Source: Cellvibrionaceae bacterium 1162T.S.0a.05
GTDB taxonomy: Bacteria > Pseudomonadota > Gammaproteobacteria > Pseudomonadales > Cellvibrionaceae
Assembly: GCA_000964245.1 (NCBI GenBank)
Contig: LANB01000001.1
Span: forward strand, 2,818,392-2,882,391
Reading direction: 5' to 3'
Length of the DNA stretch: 64,000 bases
The stretch's first letter is position 1; every line of letters starts with the position of its first letter. The notes beneath the pieces were generated by a model. It saw only the letters and a program-made list of their open reading frames with translations, did not search any database and had not been told where the DNA came from. A program made the position numbers and the translations under genes. This document shows positions 7,908 to 18,163 of the stretch, in pieces.

Positions 7908-8657
7908 ATGCCTACAGTTAGCATGAAAGACATGCTGCAGGCTGGTGTGCATTTTGGCCACCAGACCCGCTACTGGAACCCAAAAATGGGTGAATTCATT
8001 TTTGGTTCTCGCAACAAGATCCATATTATCAACCTTGAGCAAACTGTTCCGGCCTTTAACGAGGCGCTGGAAGTGGTCAAGAAAATGGCCAGCCTCAAGA
8101 AAAAGATTCTCTTCGTTGGTACCAAGCGTGCCGCCAAGAAAACAATCAAAGAGCAAGCAGAACGTGCAAACATGCCCTATGTGAGCAACCGCTGGCTCGG
8201 TGGTATGTTGACCAACTATAAGACCATCCGTGCGTCAATCCGCCGCTATCGCGAGCTGGAAAGCCAGGCGACAGATGGTACTTTCGAAAAATTAACTAAA
8301 AAAGAAGCGCTGATGCGCACGCGCACCAAGGACAAGCTGGAATTGTCCATCGGTGGTATCAAGGACATGGGCGGTTTGCCTGATGCCTTGTTCATCATCG
8401 ACGTTGAGCACGAGCGTATTGCCATTCAGGAAGCCAACAAGCTTGGTATTCCTGTTATTGGTGTGGTGGATACCAACAGTGATCCTTCTGGTGTTGATTA
8501 CGTAATCCCCGGCAATGACGACGCGATTCGTGCAATCAAGTTGTATGTGTCAGCGGTTGCCGATGCTTGCATAGAAGGTGCTGCGGAGTCTGCATCTGTA
8601 CCGAATAAAGACGAGTTCGTCGAAGTTCAGGATGACAGCGCGGCCGCTGCAGAATAA
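7908..8657 (+). CDS. rpsB: 30S ribosomal protein S2
   Basis: A 249-residue S2. The N-terminus [20 protein letters not shown] and the segments [21 protein letters not shown] and [13 protein letters not shown] are invariant family stretches. S2 binds 16S rRNA late in 30S assembly, together with S1. An acidic C-terminal tail ([11 protein letters not shown]) is normal. It heads the conserved order rpsB-tsf-pyrH-frr. A stem-loop in the gap to tsf probably tunes the S2:EF-Ts ratio. Confidence 0.98.
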   Translation: MPTVSMKDMLQAGVHFGHQTRYWNPKMGEFIFGSRNKIHIINLEQTVPAFNEALEVVKKMASLKKKILFVGTKRAAKKTIKEQAERANMPYVSNRWLGGMLTNYKTIRASIRRYRELESQATDGTFEKLTKKEALMRTRTKDKLELSIGGIKDMGGLPDALFIIDVEHERIAIQEANKLGIPVIGVVDTNSDPSGVDYVIPGNDDAIRAIKLYVSAVADACIEGAAESASVPNKDEFVEVQDDSAAAAE

Positions 8658-8700
8658 GCCCGACGCACAACAGTCATAGAAATCGATTAACGTGAAGTCG

Positions 8701-8721
8701 TTCGGGCGCACTGCGTCCGAA
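8701..8721 (+). promoter_or_regulatory. rpsB-tsf intergenic stem-loop
   Basis: A 9-bp stem (TTCGGGCGC / GCGTCCGAA, one G-T pair) closes a 3-nt loop. No U-run follows, so it is not a complete intrinsic terminator. It fits a partial attenuator or RNA-processing site between rpsB and tsf. Confidence 0.5.
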
Positions 8722-8753
8722 GCTTAACAAGACGAATATTTGAGGAAAACACA

Positions 8754-9626
8754 ATGGCAGTTACTGCTTCCCTTGTAAAAGAACTCCGTGAACGCACCGG
8801 CCTCGGTATGATGGAGTGTAAAAAAGCGTTGGTAGAAACCGACGGTGATATCGAGCTGGCGATTGAAAATCTGCGCAAAGCGTCTGGCTTAAAAGCCGCA
8901 AAGAAAGCCGATCGCACAGCAGCTGAAGGTGTTGTTGCAATGAAAATTGCGGATGACAACAGCTACGGCGTGGTGGTTGAAGTTAACAGTGAAACAGACT
9001 TCGTTGCACGCGATGACAGCTTCCTGGCTTTTGTTAACACTGTTGTTGAAAAAGCCTTCGCTGAAAAAACAGCGGATGTGGCGGCCCTTGTTGATGCTGC
9101 ACTCGAAGATCAGCGTCAGGCTCTGGTGCAAAAAATCGGTGAAAACATTGGTGTTCGTCGAGTGACTCTGGTGCAACCAGAAAGCGGCATCGTAGGTGGC
9201 TACGTTCACTCCAACAATCGTATTGCAGTATTAACCGAGTTGACGGCAGGTGACGACGAATTGGCCCGCGACGTGGCAATGCACGTAGCAGCAGTTAACC
9301 CGCAAGTGGTTAAGCCCGAAGACATGCCAGAAGAATTGGTCAACAAGGAAAAAGACATCATCAAGGCGCAGCCCGATATGGAAGGTAAGCCTGAAGAAAT
9401 CGTTGAAAAAATGATGGTCGGTCGCATCAAGAAATTCCTCAAGGAAGCGAGCTTGATTGAGCAACCCTTTGTTAAAGACCCTGAAGTGACCGTTGGCAAG
9501 CTTGTTGAAAAAGCGGGTGCTAGCGTCGTATCTTTCACTCGCTTTGAGGTGGGTGAGGGTATCGAGAAAAAAGAAGAAGACTTCGCCGCAGAAGTAGCTG
9601 CTCAGGTTGCTGCCAGCAAGTCGTAA
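8754..9626 (+). CDS. tsf: Elongation factor Ts
   Basis: A 290-residue guanine-nucleotide exchange factor for EF-Tu. The N-terminal UBA-like module with [19 protein letters not shown] is the EF-Ts signature 1, and the core contains [17 protein letters not shown] (signature 2, with the TDFV residues that insert into EF-Tu). Length and C-terminal dimerisation region are typical. Shine-Dalgarno TGAGGAAAA precedes the ATG. It is transcribed with rpsB and ends at an intrinsic terminator. Confidence 0.98.
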   Translation: MAVTASLVKELRERTGLGMMECKKALVETDGDIELAIENLRKASGLKAAKKADRTAAEGVVAMKIADDNSYGVVVEVNSETDFVARDDSFLAFVNTVVEKAFAEKTADVAALVDAALEDQRQALVQKIGENIGVRRVTLVQPESGIVGGYVHSNNRIAVLTELTAGDDELARDVAMHVAAVNPQVVKPEDMPEELVNKEKDIIKAQPDMEGKPEEIVEKMMVGRIKKFLKEASLIEQPFVKDPEVTVGKLVEKAGASVVSFTRFEVGEGIEKKEEDFAAEVAAQVAASKS

Positions 9627-9660
9627 GTTGTTTTTTTCTCACTGAGTTGAGTATCGAAAA

Positions 9661-9687
9661 GGCGGGCAGGGTTTCCCGCCTTTTTAT
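9661..9687 (+). terminator. Intrinsic terminator after tsf
   Basis: Stem GGCGGG/CCCGCC with an 8-nt loop, followed by TTTTTATTAT. It ends the rpsB-tsf transcript. Confidence 0.9.
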
Positions 9688-9744
9688 TATTTAAAAGTTA
9701 TAGCTGAAAGCAATTTTATAGGGTTTTCTGCGATGATTTATCCA

Positions 9745-9873
9745 GAACACTGCTCGCAAGGTAGCTCTTACCGAAACCGTCACTTCGGGGATGAAGCGGC
9801 CGGCGTGCCGGTGACGGAGCTACAGGGATGTATTCATGCGTTTTCGGTAAGAGCTACCTCACGATCAGTGTTC
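9745..9873. repeat. 129-bp nested palindromic element (MITE-like) between tsf and pyrH
   Basis: Near-perfect 32-bp terminal inverted repeats, 9745-9776 and 9842-9873, differ at only three positions. They share GAACACTG at the ends and GGTAGCTCTTACCGAAA inside. The 65-bp centre holds a second inverted repeat, CCGTCAC (9777-9783) and GTGACGG (9811-9817), plus the motif GAGCTACAGGGATGTATTCA. There is no ORF and no obvious target-site duplication. It would fold as a long cruciform or RNA hairpin. It resembles dispersed intergenic repeats of proteobacteria, but family membership needs a genome-wide copy count. Confidence 0.75.
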
Positions 9874-9976
9874 CTGCGACGTATTCAGATTAACCCGAAA
9901 AGAAAAATTTAAGACATAAAGTTTTTGTTGAAATTAATCGACATAAATCAAATTAGACTATGAGTGGAGAGCAACT

Positions 9977-10717
9977 ATGTCGGCAGCAGCTGATCTGAAA
10001 TACAAACGCGTTTTATTAAAGCTGAGTGGCGAGCAACTGATGGGCGAGCAAAGCTTTGGCATCGACCCTGTTTTTCTCGACAAAATGGCAAAGGAAATTG
10101 CTGAACTCGTTGAGCTGGGTGTGGAAGTGGGTTTGGTGATTGGCGGTGGCAACATTTACCGCGGTGCGGCGTTGAGCAAAGCGGGTATGGATCGTGTAAC
10201 TGGCGACCACATGGGAATGTTGGCCACGGTGATGAACGGCCTGGCAATGGCGGATGCCCTGCGACGGATTAATGTGCCCTGCACACTCATGTCTGCCTTT
10301 GGCATGGCAGGTGTGACCGATCAGTATGACAGCCGCCGCGCCAAAGACCTGCTCGATCAGAAAGAGGTTGTTATCTTCTCTGCGGGAACCGGTAATCCCT
10401 TTTTCACTACGGATACTGCGGCTTGCCTGCGTGGCATTGAAGTCGGTGTTGATGTGGTTCTCAAAGCAACCAAGGTCGATGGCGTGTACAATGCAGACCC
10501 GGTAAAAGACCCGAGCGCAACCCGTTACAGCAGTATTTCTTACGATAAGGTGCTGGCGGACAAGTTAGGGGTGATGGATTTGACGGCGATCTGCCTGTGT
10601 CAGGACCACACCATGCCACTGCGCGTATTCAAGATGGACAAGCCCGGCGCCTTGAATAACATTGTGAAAGGCGCAGACGAGGGCACCTTAATATTTGAGG
10701 ATGCAGACAATGCTTGA
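9977..10717 (+). CDS. pyrH: UMP kinase
   Basis: A 246-residue bacterial UMP kinase (amino-acid-kinase fold), which phosphorylates UMP to UDP as a hexamer under GTP activation and UTP inhibition. Markers are [14 protein letters not shown] at the ATP site, [41 protein letters not shown] (UMP site) and [13 protein letters not shown]. It opens the pyrH-frr-uppS-cdsA-dxr-rseP-bamA run and overlaps frr by 8 bp. Its upstream region contains the palindromic element rather than a direct link to tsf. Confidence 0.98.
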   Translation: MSAAADLKYKRVLLKLSGEQLMGEQSFGIDPVFLDKMAKEIAELVELGVEVGLVIGGGNIYRGAALSKAGMDRVTGDHMGMLATVMNGLAMADALRRINVPCTLMSAFGMAGVTDQYDSRRAKDLLDQKEVVIFSAGTGNPFFTTDTAACLRGIEVGVDVVLKATKVDGVYNADPVKDPSATRYSSISYDKVLADKLGVMDLTAICLCQDHTMPLRVFKMDKPGALNNIVKGADEGTLIFEDADNA

Positions 10718-11267
10718 AGACATTAAAAAAGATGCCCATGAACGCATGAAAAAAAGCGTTGAGGTATTGGGAAACAATTTCAACAAAATTCGCACCGGTC
10801 GCGCTCACCCGAGCATACTCGACGGTATCAGTGTGTCTTACTACGGTAACGACACACCGCTTAGCCAGGTCGCGAATGTCAGTGTGCTGGATGCGCGTAC
10901 ACTTTCGATCAGCCCCTGGGAAAAAACCATTGTGCCGGATATCGAAAAAGCCATCATGAAGTCCGACCTGGGTTTAAACCCGGTGACGACGGGTGAACTT
11001 ATCCGCGTACCAATGCCTCCTCTGACAGAAGAAACGCGTAAAAACTATATCAAGCAAGCACGTAACGAAGCAGAAGCGGGCCGCGTGTCCGTGCGGAATA
11101 TTCGTCGTGATGCACTTTCGACAGTAAAAGACCTACTGAAAGAAAAAGAAATCAGCGAAGATGATGAGCGTCGCGTTCAGGATGAAATTCAAAAAATTAC
11201 AGACAAGTACATTGCCGAAATCGACGCGGCCCTGGCTGTAAAAGAAAAGGATTTGATGGAAATTTAA
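10710..11267 (+). CDS. frr: Ribosome recycling factor
   Basis: 185 residues from the ATG at 10710 ([20 protein letters not shown]), inside the end of pyrH. An in-frame upstream ATG at 10695 would add five residues but lacks family support, and GAGG is well placed for 10710. The three-helix-bundle domain and small alpha/beta domain are intact: [19 protein letters not shown], then ISPWEK, then [20 protein letters not shown]. It splits post-termination ribosomes with EF-G. Confidence 0.97.
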   Translation: MLEDIKKDAHERMKKSVEVLGNNFNKIRTGRAHPSILDGISVSYYGNDTPLSQVANVSVLDARTLSISPWEKTIVPDIEKAIMKSDLGLNPVTTGELIRVPMPPLTEETRKNYIKQARNEAEAGRVSVRNIRRDALSTVKDLLKEKEISEDDERRVQDEIQKITDKYIAEIDAALAVKEKDLMEI

Positions 11268-11297
11268 TTCCATCTTTCAAGCTAAAAGGTCGTTACT

Positions 11298-12026
11298 GTG
11301 AGTCTCCACCCGCTAAAACATTTGGCCATTATTATGGATGGCAATAACCGTTGGGCCAAGCGCGAAGGAAAGCAGGGTATAGCCGGGCACAAAGTGGGGG
11401 TGGAGCGCATTCGCGATGTTCTGAATGCTTGTCGTGAACATAACATCGAAGTGCTTACGGTGTTCGCATTTAGCAGTGAAAACTGGCGGCGGCCCCCCAA
11501 AGAGGTAGAAGCCTTGATGGGGCTGTTTTACACCTACCTGAAAAAAGAAGCCAACAAACTGGCCAAGGAAGGAGTTCGCTTGCGCGTCATTGGTAATCGT
11601 TCGCGTTTCGATAAAAAACTACTCAAGGCAATCGATGAGGCAGAAGCCATCGCCTCTGAAGGCGAGGCCACCCTTGTGATCGCGGCGGATTACGGAGGCT
11701 GTTGGGACATCGCTCAAGCGGCTCAACGCGCGGCCGAGGATGTTGCTGAAGGCAGGGCTTCTACTATCGACGAGACCTTGCTGGCCTCGCATATTTCAAC
11801 TCATGATCTCCCGCCTCTGGATTTATTAATTCGCACAGGCGGTGAATACCGTATCAGTAACTTCCTGATCTGGCAGGCGGCATACGCCGAGCTATTTTTC
11901 AGTCAAAAACTGTGGCCCGAGTTTGATGCCGACGCATTGGCTGAGGCGGTAGAGTGCTACTACAACCGTCAGCGCCGTTTTGGAAAAACCGGTGATCAGA
12001 TAGATCAGGAGGCGGCGCGTGCTTAA
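11298..12026 (+). CDS. uppS: Undecaprenyl diphosphate synthase (cis-prenyltransferase)
   Basis: A 242-residue enzyme adding isopentenyl units to farnesyl-PP to give C55-PP, the lipid carrier for peptidoglycan and O-antigen. Seen motifs: IIMDGNNRWAKREGK with the catalytic Asp and the Arg pair, FAFSSENWRRPPKEVEALM, and RTGGEYRISNFLIWQAAYAE near the C-terminus. Start is GTG with AAAAGG about 8 bp upstream. It overlaps cdsA by 8 bp. Confidence 0.97.
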   Translation: MSLHPLKHLAIIMDGNNRWAKREGKQGIAGHKVGVERIRDVLNACREHNIEVLTVFAFSSENWRRPPKEVEALMGLFYTYLKKEANKLAKEGVRLRVIGNRSRFDKKLLKAIDEAEAIASEGEATLVIAADYGGCWDIAQAAQRAAEDVAEGRASTIDETLLASHISTHDLPPLDLLIRTGGEYRISNFLIWQAAYAELFFSQKLWPEFDADALAEAVECYYNRQRRFGKTGDQIDQEAARA

Positions 12027-12849
12027 GCAGCGCATAATTACCGCTATCATTCTGGCCGGGATCTTTCTCGCCGTACTCTTTTATGCCCCCTGGCAGGGAT
12101 TCGCGTTGTTTACGGGGTTGATTTTTACAGTCGCGGCTTGGGAGTGGGCCAATATGGCGGGCATCACTCAAAATGCCGGGCGCCTTGCCTATGCTTTTGC
12201 GACAGCGGGAATAGGCATTGGGGTGGCTAGCCATAGCGCCTGGTTTTTTGAAGACGGTTACCTGAAAACACTCTTGTTGGGCGCCGGGTTGTGGTGGGGG
12301 CTCGCCTTATTGTGGGTTCAGGGTTATCCCTCCAGCGTCATATTATGGGGTAGTCGCCCTGTGCGTTTGTTGATGGGGTGGTGTGTACTGCTGCCCGCCT
12401 GGTTCGCCTGTCTTTTCTTGCATCATATGAATGACGGTGAAATCGTTGTGTTAATCGTGGTGCTGGTTGTCGCAGCGGCAGACATTGGTGCTTATTTCGC
12501 TGGTCGTGCCTTCGGCAAACATAAACTGGCGCCCAATGTCAGCCCTGGTAAAACCTGGGAGGGGGTTGCGGGGGGGCTGCTTGCCAACCTCGTATTGATG
12601 TTCGTGCTGGTTTACTTCCTTAAAATTTCCCAAAACGACTGGCTAGCACTTGCTTTAATACTCTTATCGGCCGCGATCGTGTCTGTTTTGGGTGACTTAC
12701 TGGAAAGTATGGTGAAGCGCCATCGTGGCATAAAGGACAGCAGTCAGCTGCTGCCCGGACATGGCGGTGTTATGGACCGTATTGACGGGTTGGTGGCGGC
12801 AGCGCCGGTATTTCTATTAACACTTATGTTATTGGGTTGGCATCAGTAA
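12019..12849 (+). CDS. cdsA: Phosphatidate cytidylyltransferase
   Basis: A 276-residue integral inner-membrane enzyme (about 8 hydrophobic segments) that makes CDP-diacylglycerol from phosphatidate and CTP, the branch-point of phospholipid synthesis. The C-terminal CDS signature is present: SMVKRHRGIKDSSQLLPGHG followed by GVMDRIDG. SPGKTWEG, another conserved stretch, lies before it. GTG start, overlapping uppS, so translation is probably coupled. Confidence 0.97.
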   Translation: MLKQRIITAIILAGIFLAVLFYAPWQGFALFTGLIFTVAAWEWANMAGITQNAGRLAYAFATAGIGIGVASHSAWFFEDGYLKTLLLGAGLWWGLALLWVQGYPSSVILWGSRPVRLLMGWCVLLPAWFACLFLHHMNDGEIVVLIVVLVVAAADIGAYFAGRAFGKHKLAPNVSPGKTWEGVAGGLLANLVLMFVLVYFLKISQNDWLALALILLSAAIVSVLGDLLESMVKRHRGIKDSSQLLPGHGGVMDRIDGLVAAAPVFLLTLMLLGWHQ

Positions 12850-12852
12850 TTT

Positions 12853-14052
12853 ATGCAGCGCGTCAGTGTCTTGGGTTCAACGGGTTCAATCGGGCAAAGT
12901 ACGCTCGATGTCCTGGCTCGCCACCCCAAAAAATACCGGGTTCACGCCCTCGCAGCACGTCAGAGTGTGGATCTATTGTTTGAGCAATGTCTGGCATTTC
13001 GTCCGGTTTGGGCCGCAGTTGTTGACCCGATTGCCGCGGGCAAGCTTGAAGTCAAATTGCAGGCTGCAGATTCCAATACACAAGTCCTGCAAGGCCTTGC
13101 TGGCCTCAAGCAAATCGCAGCCGATGATGATGTCGATACCGTTGTTGCAGCCATTGTGGGCGCCGCGGGTCTGGAACCAACACTGTCTGCGGTAGAGGCG
13201 GGTAAAAAGGTCTTATTGGCGAATAAGGAAGCCCTGGTCATGAGTGGGCAGTTGTTCACGGATGCAGCAAAAGCCTCAGGTGCTTGCATATTGCCAGTGG
13301 ACAGTGAGCACAATGCCATTTTTCAGTGTCTGCCGGGCGAACAGAGTGATCTGGCAGTAGCGGGTGTATCAAAAATATTGCTAACAGGCTCGGGTGGGCC
13401 TTTCCGAACACGTGCCCCTGAAAGCCTGCATGAGGTCAGCCCGGAGGAAGCCTGCGCTCACCCCAATTGGGACATGGGCAAGAAGATTTCCGTTGATTCC
13501 GCAACTATGATGAATAAAGGTCTGGAGTTTATCGAGGCCTGCTGGCTATTTAACGCCAACCCGGAACAGATCGAAATTCTGTTGCACCCGCAAAGCATTG
13601 TGCATTCCATGGTGCAATACAACGACGGCTCGGTACTGGCACAATTGGGCCAGCCTGATATGCGCACACCCATAGCCCATTGTCTCGCCTGGCCGCAGCG
13701 TATTTTTTCTGGCGTAGAGCCCCTCGATTTTACTCAACTCGGCCATCTTGAATTTTCAGCACCCGATTTCACGCGTTTTCCGTGTTTGCGGTTGGCGATT
13801 GAGGCTGCACGTGCAGGAGGAGATTGCCCGACAGCACTGAATGCTGCCAATGAAGTTGCGGTAGAGCACTTCTTGCAGGGCGGGATTCGTTTTACCGATA
13901 TTGCACGTGTCATCGAAAAAGTGATGACAAATTGGACGCGCAGCGAACCGAAGTCACTTCAGGCTGTCTTAAAGGCTGATTCTGAGGCTCGCAAGGCGGC
14001 GGAGATCCACATTCAAACCCTGCATTTGCACGCTAACCGACATACAGGATAG
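12853..14052 (+). CDS. dxr: 1-deoxy-D-xylulose 5-phosphate reductoisomerase
   Basis: 399 residues; the second enzyme of the MEP isoprenoid pathway, converting DXP to MEP with NADPH. The N-terminal dinucleotide motif [13 protein letters not shown], the metal and substrate residues in [12 protein letters not shown], the [18 protein letters not shown] stretch and the C-terminal helical domain are all in place. It lies 3 bp after cdsA. Together with uppS it supplies lipid carrier precursors. Confidence 0.97.
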   Translation: MQRVSVLGSTGSIGQSTLDVLARHPKKYRVHALAARQSVDLLFEQCLAFRPVWAAVVDPIAAGKLEVKLQAADSNTQVLQGLAGLKQIAADDDVDTVVAAIVGAAGLEPTLSAVEAGKKVLLANKEALVMSGQLFTDAAKASGACILPVDSEHNAIFQCLPGEQSDLAVAGVSKILLTGSGGPFRTRAPESLHEVSPEEACAHPNWDMGKKISVDSATMMNKGLEFIEACWLFNANPEQIEILLHPQSIVHSMVQYNDGSVLAQLGQPDMRTPIAHCLAWPQRIFSGVEPLDFTQLGHLEFSAPDFTRFPCLRLAIEAARAGGDCPTALNAANEVAVEHFLQGGIRFTDIARVIEKVMTNWTRSEPKSLQAVLKADSEARKAAEIHIQTLHLHANRHTG

Positions 14053-14054
14053 GC

Positions 14055-15401
14055 ATGGACTTACTGACAACAATTATCTGGTTTCTGATTGCGCTGGTTG
14101 TGCTGGTGGCCGTCCATGAGTACGGGCATTTCCTTGTTGCGCGTCTTTGCGGTGTCAAGGTCCTGCGGTTTTCGATCGGTTTTGGTAATCGCATGGTTTC
14201 CTGGTATGACAAGCACGGGACTGAGTTTGCTATTTCGACCATTCCGCTCGGTGGATACGTCAAAATGCTGGATGAACGGGAAATGGATGTGGAGCCCGAG
14301 GAGCGTCACCTGAGTTTCAATGCCCAGCCTCCCTGGAAGCGCATTGCGATAGCCGCTGCCGGTCCGATTGCCAATCTCTTGTTGGCCATCGTGTTTTTCT
14401 GGGTCATCCTCTTTTTCCGTGGCAGCTGGGATATTGCGCCGATCGTGGGGAAGCTGGAAGAAGACTCCCTTGCCGCACGCGCCGGGCTGGTGCAGGGGCA
14501 GGAGATTGTGGCAGTTGATAACCGTCCAACGCCCAGCCGCATTGATGTCTACCTCGCCTTGTTCAAGCGCTTGGGGGAAAGTGGCGATATCGTTTTTACC
14601 CTCAAATACCCGGATTCCGAGCTGGAATACGACTCCAATGTACGAATAGACAATTGGTTGCGTGGTCAAAAAGACCCGGATGTCTTTGGCGGCCTGGGTT
14701 TGACACTGCAAATGCCTATGGCCGGGCGGGTTATCAGCAAAGTGGAGGCGGACTCTGCCGCGGATAAGGCTGGATTCAAAGCGGACGATGAATTGCTTGA
14801 GGTGAATGGCGAGCAGCTCGACAACGGTGAGCAGTGGAAAAAACAGATTTATCAGAATCCGGGCGAGGAAGTGGTGACCTGGGTACGGCGCGACGGTCGC
14901 GATCATAAGCTTGTGATCGTTCCGGAAGAGCGCGTAACCGAGCAGGGTGAGGCCTATGGCTTTGCGGGTGTGTATCTCCCGGCACCGCCAGATATGGCTC
15001 GTTTGAAAGAATATGGCTTTTTTGAAGCAATTCGCTCAGCCACAGACGATATGTGGGAAACCATTGACATGGTTTTCTTGTCTATCAAAAAGTTGATAGT
15101 GAAAGAAATTTCCTTAAATAACTTGAGCGGGCCTATTGGCATTGCTAAAGTTGCCGGCGATTCGGCCAAGGCTGGAATTTGGGCTTTTTTCGGCTTTTTG
15201 GCCACCCTCAGCGTCTATCTAGGCGTGCTGAACCTGTTGCCCATTCCAGTACTTGATGGTGGACACATTGTCTACAGCGTGATCGAGTGGGTGAAAGGCA
15301 GTCCCATCCCGGAAAAAATTCAACTATTGGGTGTCCAGGCCGGAATGGCGATGTTGCTATGTCTGGTGGTTGTAGCCAGTTTCTACGACATCTTTGGATA
15401 A
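14055..15401 (+). CDS. rseP: RseP, site-2 intramembrane metalloprotease
   Basis: 448 residues. The zinc motif HEYGH lies in the first transmembrane segment (VAVHEYGHFLVARLCGV) and the LDG motif (LLPIPVLDGGHIVY) in a C-terminal one. Two PDZ regions lie between them, around residues ~115-190 and ~205-290. It cuts the anti-sigma factor RseA after DegS to release sigma-E, and clears signal peptides. It is placed 2 bp after dxr and upstream of bamA, as in many gammaproteobacteria. Confidence 0.97.
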   Translation: MDLLTTIIWFLIALVVLVAVHEYGHFLVARLCGVKVLRFSIGFGNRMVSWYDKHGTEFAISTIPLGGYVKMLDEREMDVEPEERHLSFNAQPPWKRIAIAAAGPIANLLLAIVFFWVILFFRGSWDIAPIVGKLEEDSLAARAGLVQGQEIVAVDNRPTPSRIDVYLALFKRLGESGDIVFTLKYPDSELEYDSNVRIDNWLRGQKDPDVFGGLGLTLQMPMAGRVISKVEADSAADKAGFKADDELLEVNGEQLDNGEQWKKQIYQNPGEEVVTWVRRDGRDHKLVIVPEERVTEQGEAYGFAGVYLPAPPDMARLKEYGFFEAIRSATDDMWETIDMVFLSIKKLIVKEISLNNLSGPIGIAKVAGDSAKAGIWAFFGFLATLSVYLGVLNLLPIPVLDGGHIVYSVIEWVKGSPIPEKIQLLGVQAGMAMLLCLVVVASFYDIFG

Positions 15402-15439
15402 AAATATATAAAACACAAGAGCACTGATTTTTGTTAAAC

Positions 15440-18130
15440 ATGAAGTATCTTATTTCCAGTTTGGGCATCCTGTTGTTGTCACTTCAGGTTCACGCAGTCA
15501 CTTTTCGGGTTGATGACATACGTCTCCAGGGTTTACAGCGCGTATCCGCTAGTCCGGTTTTCGCCGCGCTTCCTGTTCGTGTAGGTCAGGAAGTGGACAG
15601 TGAAGATATCCGTTCAACTTTATCCTCCCTGTTTGCCACCGGTTATTTCACCAATGTGCAGGTGGCGCGCGATGGCAATGTGCTGATCATCGTTTTACAA
15701 GAGCGACCTGCAATCAAGTCTGTAGAGATTGATGGCAACAAGGCCATTAAAACCGAACAGCTTGAAGAAGTTTTTGATGATCAAAATCTGAAGGAAGGGG
15801 AAATTCTGCAGCGGCCAACCCTGCAACAAATTGTGCGTGAACTGGAAAGGCAATACATTGGCCGCGCACGCTACGGCGCTAAAGTCGAAGCCAAAATTGA
15901 AGAACTGCCCAACAACATGGTAAATGTGAAAATCGAAGTGGACGAAGGCAGCCCAGCGAAGATTAAACACATCAATGTTGTTGGCAATAAAATTTTTACA
16001 GATGAAGAGATTTTCGATAACTGGGAAATGGATACGTCCGGCTGGTTTTCCTTTTTCACCAAAGACGATCAGTATTCACGTGAACGTTTGAGTGGTGATA
16101 TCGAAAAACTCGAATCCTTTTATCTGGATCGCGGTTATCTGGATTTTATTGTGAATTCCACCCAGGTATCAGTTAGCCCTGATAAGGAAACGGTGTATAT
16201 CACCTTGAACGTGAGTGAAGGGGAAGTCTATACCGTTAGTGAAATTGATATTGCCGGTGACCCCAAGCTTGCAGAAGAGCGTGTTCGCCGCATGATCTTG
16301 TTGCGTGAAGGCGATATTTTTTCTCAGCAGCGGATGACAAATTCGTCTGAATTTATGACCAACATGCTGGGTAACGCCGGGTATACCAACGCCAAGGTTG
16401 AAGGCCTTCCCGAAAAAAACCAGGAAGACAAAACGGTCAAACTTAACTTCCTGATCGACCCGGGCAAGCGCGTCTATGTGCGACGGATTGATTTTCGTGG
16501 GAATACCAAAACCAGTGACGATGTGCTTCGTCGCGAGATGCGTCAAATGGAAGCGGCCTCGGCATCCAACGCAAGGATTGAGCAATCCAAGGTGCGCCTG
16601 GAGCGCCTCGGCTACTTCAAGGAAGTGAATGTTGAAAAACGTGATGTGCCGGGTACAAGCGATTTAATCGACGTGGAATATACGGTTGAGGAACAACCTT
16701 CCGGCAGTATCACGGCAACAATTGGTTATTCGCAATCAACAGATATCAACCTCGGTTTGAGTTTGCAGCAAAACAACTGGTTGGGGACGGGTAAACAAGT
16801 TGGTATTTCGGCTAACAAAAATATTTACCAAACCTATTACAGCTATACCTACAACGACCCTTACTTTACCGCCGATGGTGTGAACCGCGGGTTTAAAGCC
16901 TACTATCAAAAGCAGGATTACAGCCGTTTCCGTCGTTCCAATTCTGCGGGTTATGAGTCGAACACTTACGGTGCCAGCGTTAGCTTCGGTTACCCCACGT
17001 CGGAAATTACACGTGTGGGAATGACCCTTGGCTTGAGCCATGAGGAAATTTCTGCCTACTCGCGCCCCTACCTGGAAATTCGTTCGTCACCGAGGCTCAC
17101 CGCTGGCGGTAACCTCGTTTATGTCCAGCAGTCCGACTGGGAAGAAAATATCATGTCTGGCTCGCCGGTGGATGAGAACGGCAACTATGTTGAGTACGCG
17201 CTCGATACTTATCGTATTGAACAGGATATGTTGCAAAATTATGAACCAGGCTTTCTCGACAAGTATGGCGACCAATTTGATAGCGGAAGTATTACGTTTA
17301 ACTGGAACCGTATGACCCTGAACAGGGGGGTGTTAGCAACGCGCGGAACATCACAAAGTCTGTCATTGTTTACCACCGTGCCCGGTAGCGATCTTGAATA
17401 TTACAAGTTGACCTACGATGCCCAGGCCTTTGTACCCGTTTGGCGCGATTTTACACTGCGCTTTAAAACAACGCTCGGTTACGGTGACGGCTTCGGTGAT
17501 ATGGATGAAATGCCATTTTTCCAGAATTATCGAGCTGGCGGCTTTGGCTCAGTGCGCGGATTTGAGAAATTCACGCTAGGGCCGAAAGGGTCTGACGGGT
17601 ATACTTACTACAACACCACATCCGGCTGGCAGGATCTCGACCGCGATGGTGACATTGATAGCGCTGAATTGTTGTCTTACAGTGCTTCCGGTCAGCCTTT
17701 GGCGTATGTGCTTTGTGATGACCCAACGTCAGGTTATTTAGTTGCTGCAAACGCGATTTGTGAGCCCGGGAAATTATTGCATCAACAGGTATTTACAACG
17801 AATTACAACGATTATGCTTTTGGTGGCAATATCCTGATGGAATTCAGCACGGAGTTGATTTTACCCATCCCCTTCGTTGAAGATACGCGCTCCATGCAAT
17901 TGGTTGCCTTCGTCGATACGGGCAATGTGTTCTCGAGCACTTGCCGGGACAGTCAACGAGCTTGTTCAGACGTTGATATCGGAGAGTTAAAGGGTACCGT
18001 AGGAATCGGGTTTACATGGATATCTGGTATGGGGCCGATGACGTTCAGTTATTCGAAACCCTTTATGAATTACGATGAAAACCTGGATGTTCGTGAAGCG
18101 TTCCAATTCTCATTTGGAGCGGGTTTCTAG
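15440..18130 (+). CDS. bamA: BamA, outer-membrane protein assembly factor
   Basis: 896 residues from the ATG at 15440; an in-frame TTG 9 bp upstream is less likely. A signal peptide (MKYLISSLGILLLSLQVHA) precedes five POTRA domains (residues ~22-420; VTFRVDDIRLQGLQRVS starts POTRA1) and a 16-strand barrel ending in a terminal Phe. The conserved loop-6 VRGFE motif is present (AGGFGSVRGFEKF). An acidic stretch reading DLDRDGDIDSAELLS in an extracellular loop resembles an EF-hand calcium site, which I do not know as a standard BamA feature. BamA inserts outer-membrane proteins; Skp, encoded next, delivers them. Confidence 0.97.
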   Translation: MKYLISSLGILLLSLQVHAVTFRVDDIRLQGLQRVSASPVFAALPVRVGQEVDSEDIRSTLSSLFATGYFTNVQVARDGNVLIIVLQERPAIKSVEIDGNKAIKTEQLEEVFDDQNLKEGEILQRPTLQQIVRELERQYIGRARYGAKVEAKIEELPNNMVNVKIEVDEGSPAKIKHINVVGNKIFTDEEIFDNWEMDTSGWFSFFTKDDQYSRERLSGDIEKLESFYLDRGYLDFIVNSTQVSVSPDKETVYITLNVSEGEVYTVSEIDIAGDPKLAEERVRRMILLREGDIFSQQRMTNSSEFMTNMLGNAGYTNAKVEGLPEKNQEDKTVKLNFLIDPGKRVYVRRIDFRGNTKTSDDVLRREMRQMEAASASNARIEQSKVRLERLGYFKEVNVEKRDVPGTSDLIDVEYTVEEQPSGSITATIGYSQSTDINLGLSLQQNNWLGTGKQVGISANKNIYQTYYSYTYNDPYFTADGVNRGFKAYYQKQDYSRFRRSNSAGYESNTYGASVSFGYPTSEITRVGMTLGLSHEEISAYSRPYLEIRSSPRLTAGGNLVYVQQSDWEENIMSGSPVDENGNYVEYALDTYRIEQDMLQNYEPGFLDKYGDQFDSGSITFNWNRMTLNRGVLATRGTSQSLSLFTTVPGSDLEYYKLTYDAQAFVPVWRDFTLRFKTTLGYGDGFGDMDEMPFFQNYRAGGFGSVRGFEKFTLGPKGSDGYTYYNTTSGWQDLDRDGDIDSAELLSYSASGQPLAYVLCDDPTSGYLVAANAICEPGKLLHQQVFTTNYNDYAFGGNILMEFSTELILPIPFVEDTRSMQLVAFVDTGNVFSSTCRDSQRACSDVDIGELKGTVGIGFTWISGMGPMTFSYSKPFMNYDENLDVREAFQFSFGAGF

Positions 18131-18163
18131 AAATTTTGTCTTATACAAGAAAGAGAGAGGACT

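Noticed and set aside
7704-8156. 150-codon minus-strand frame over the rpsB leader and start
   Set aside because: Antisense to the invariant S2 N-terminus; no ribosome site and no family.
13546-13746. Minus-strand frames within dxr
   Set aside because: Antisense shadows of a highly conserved gene.
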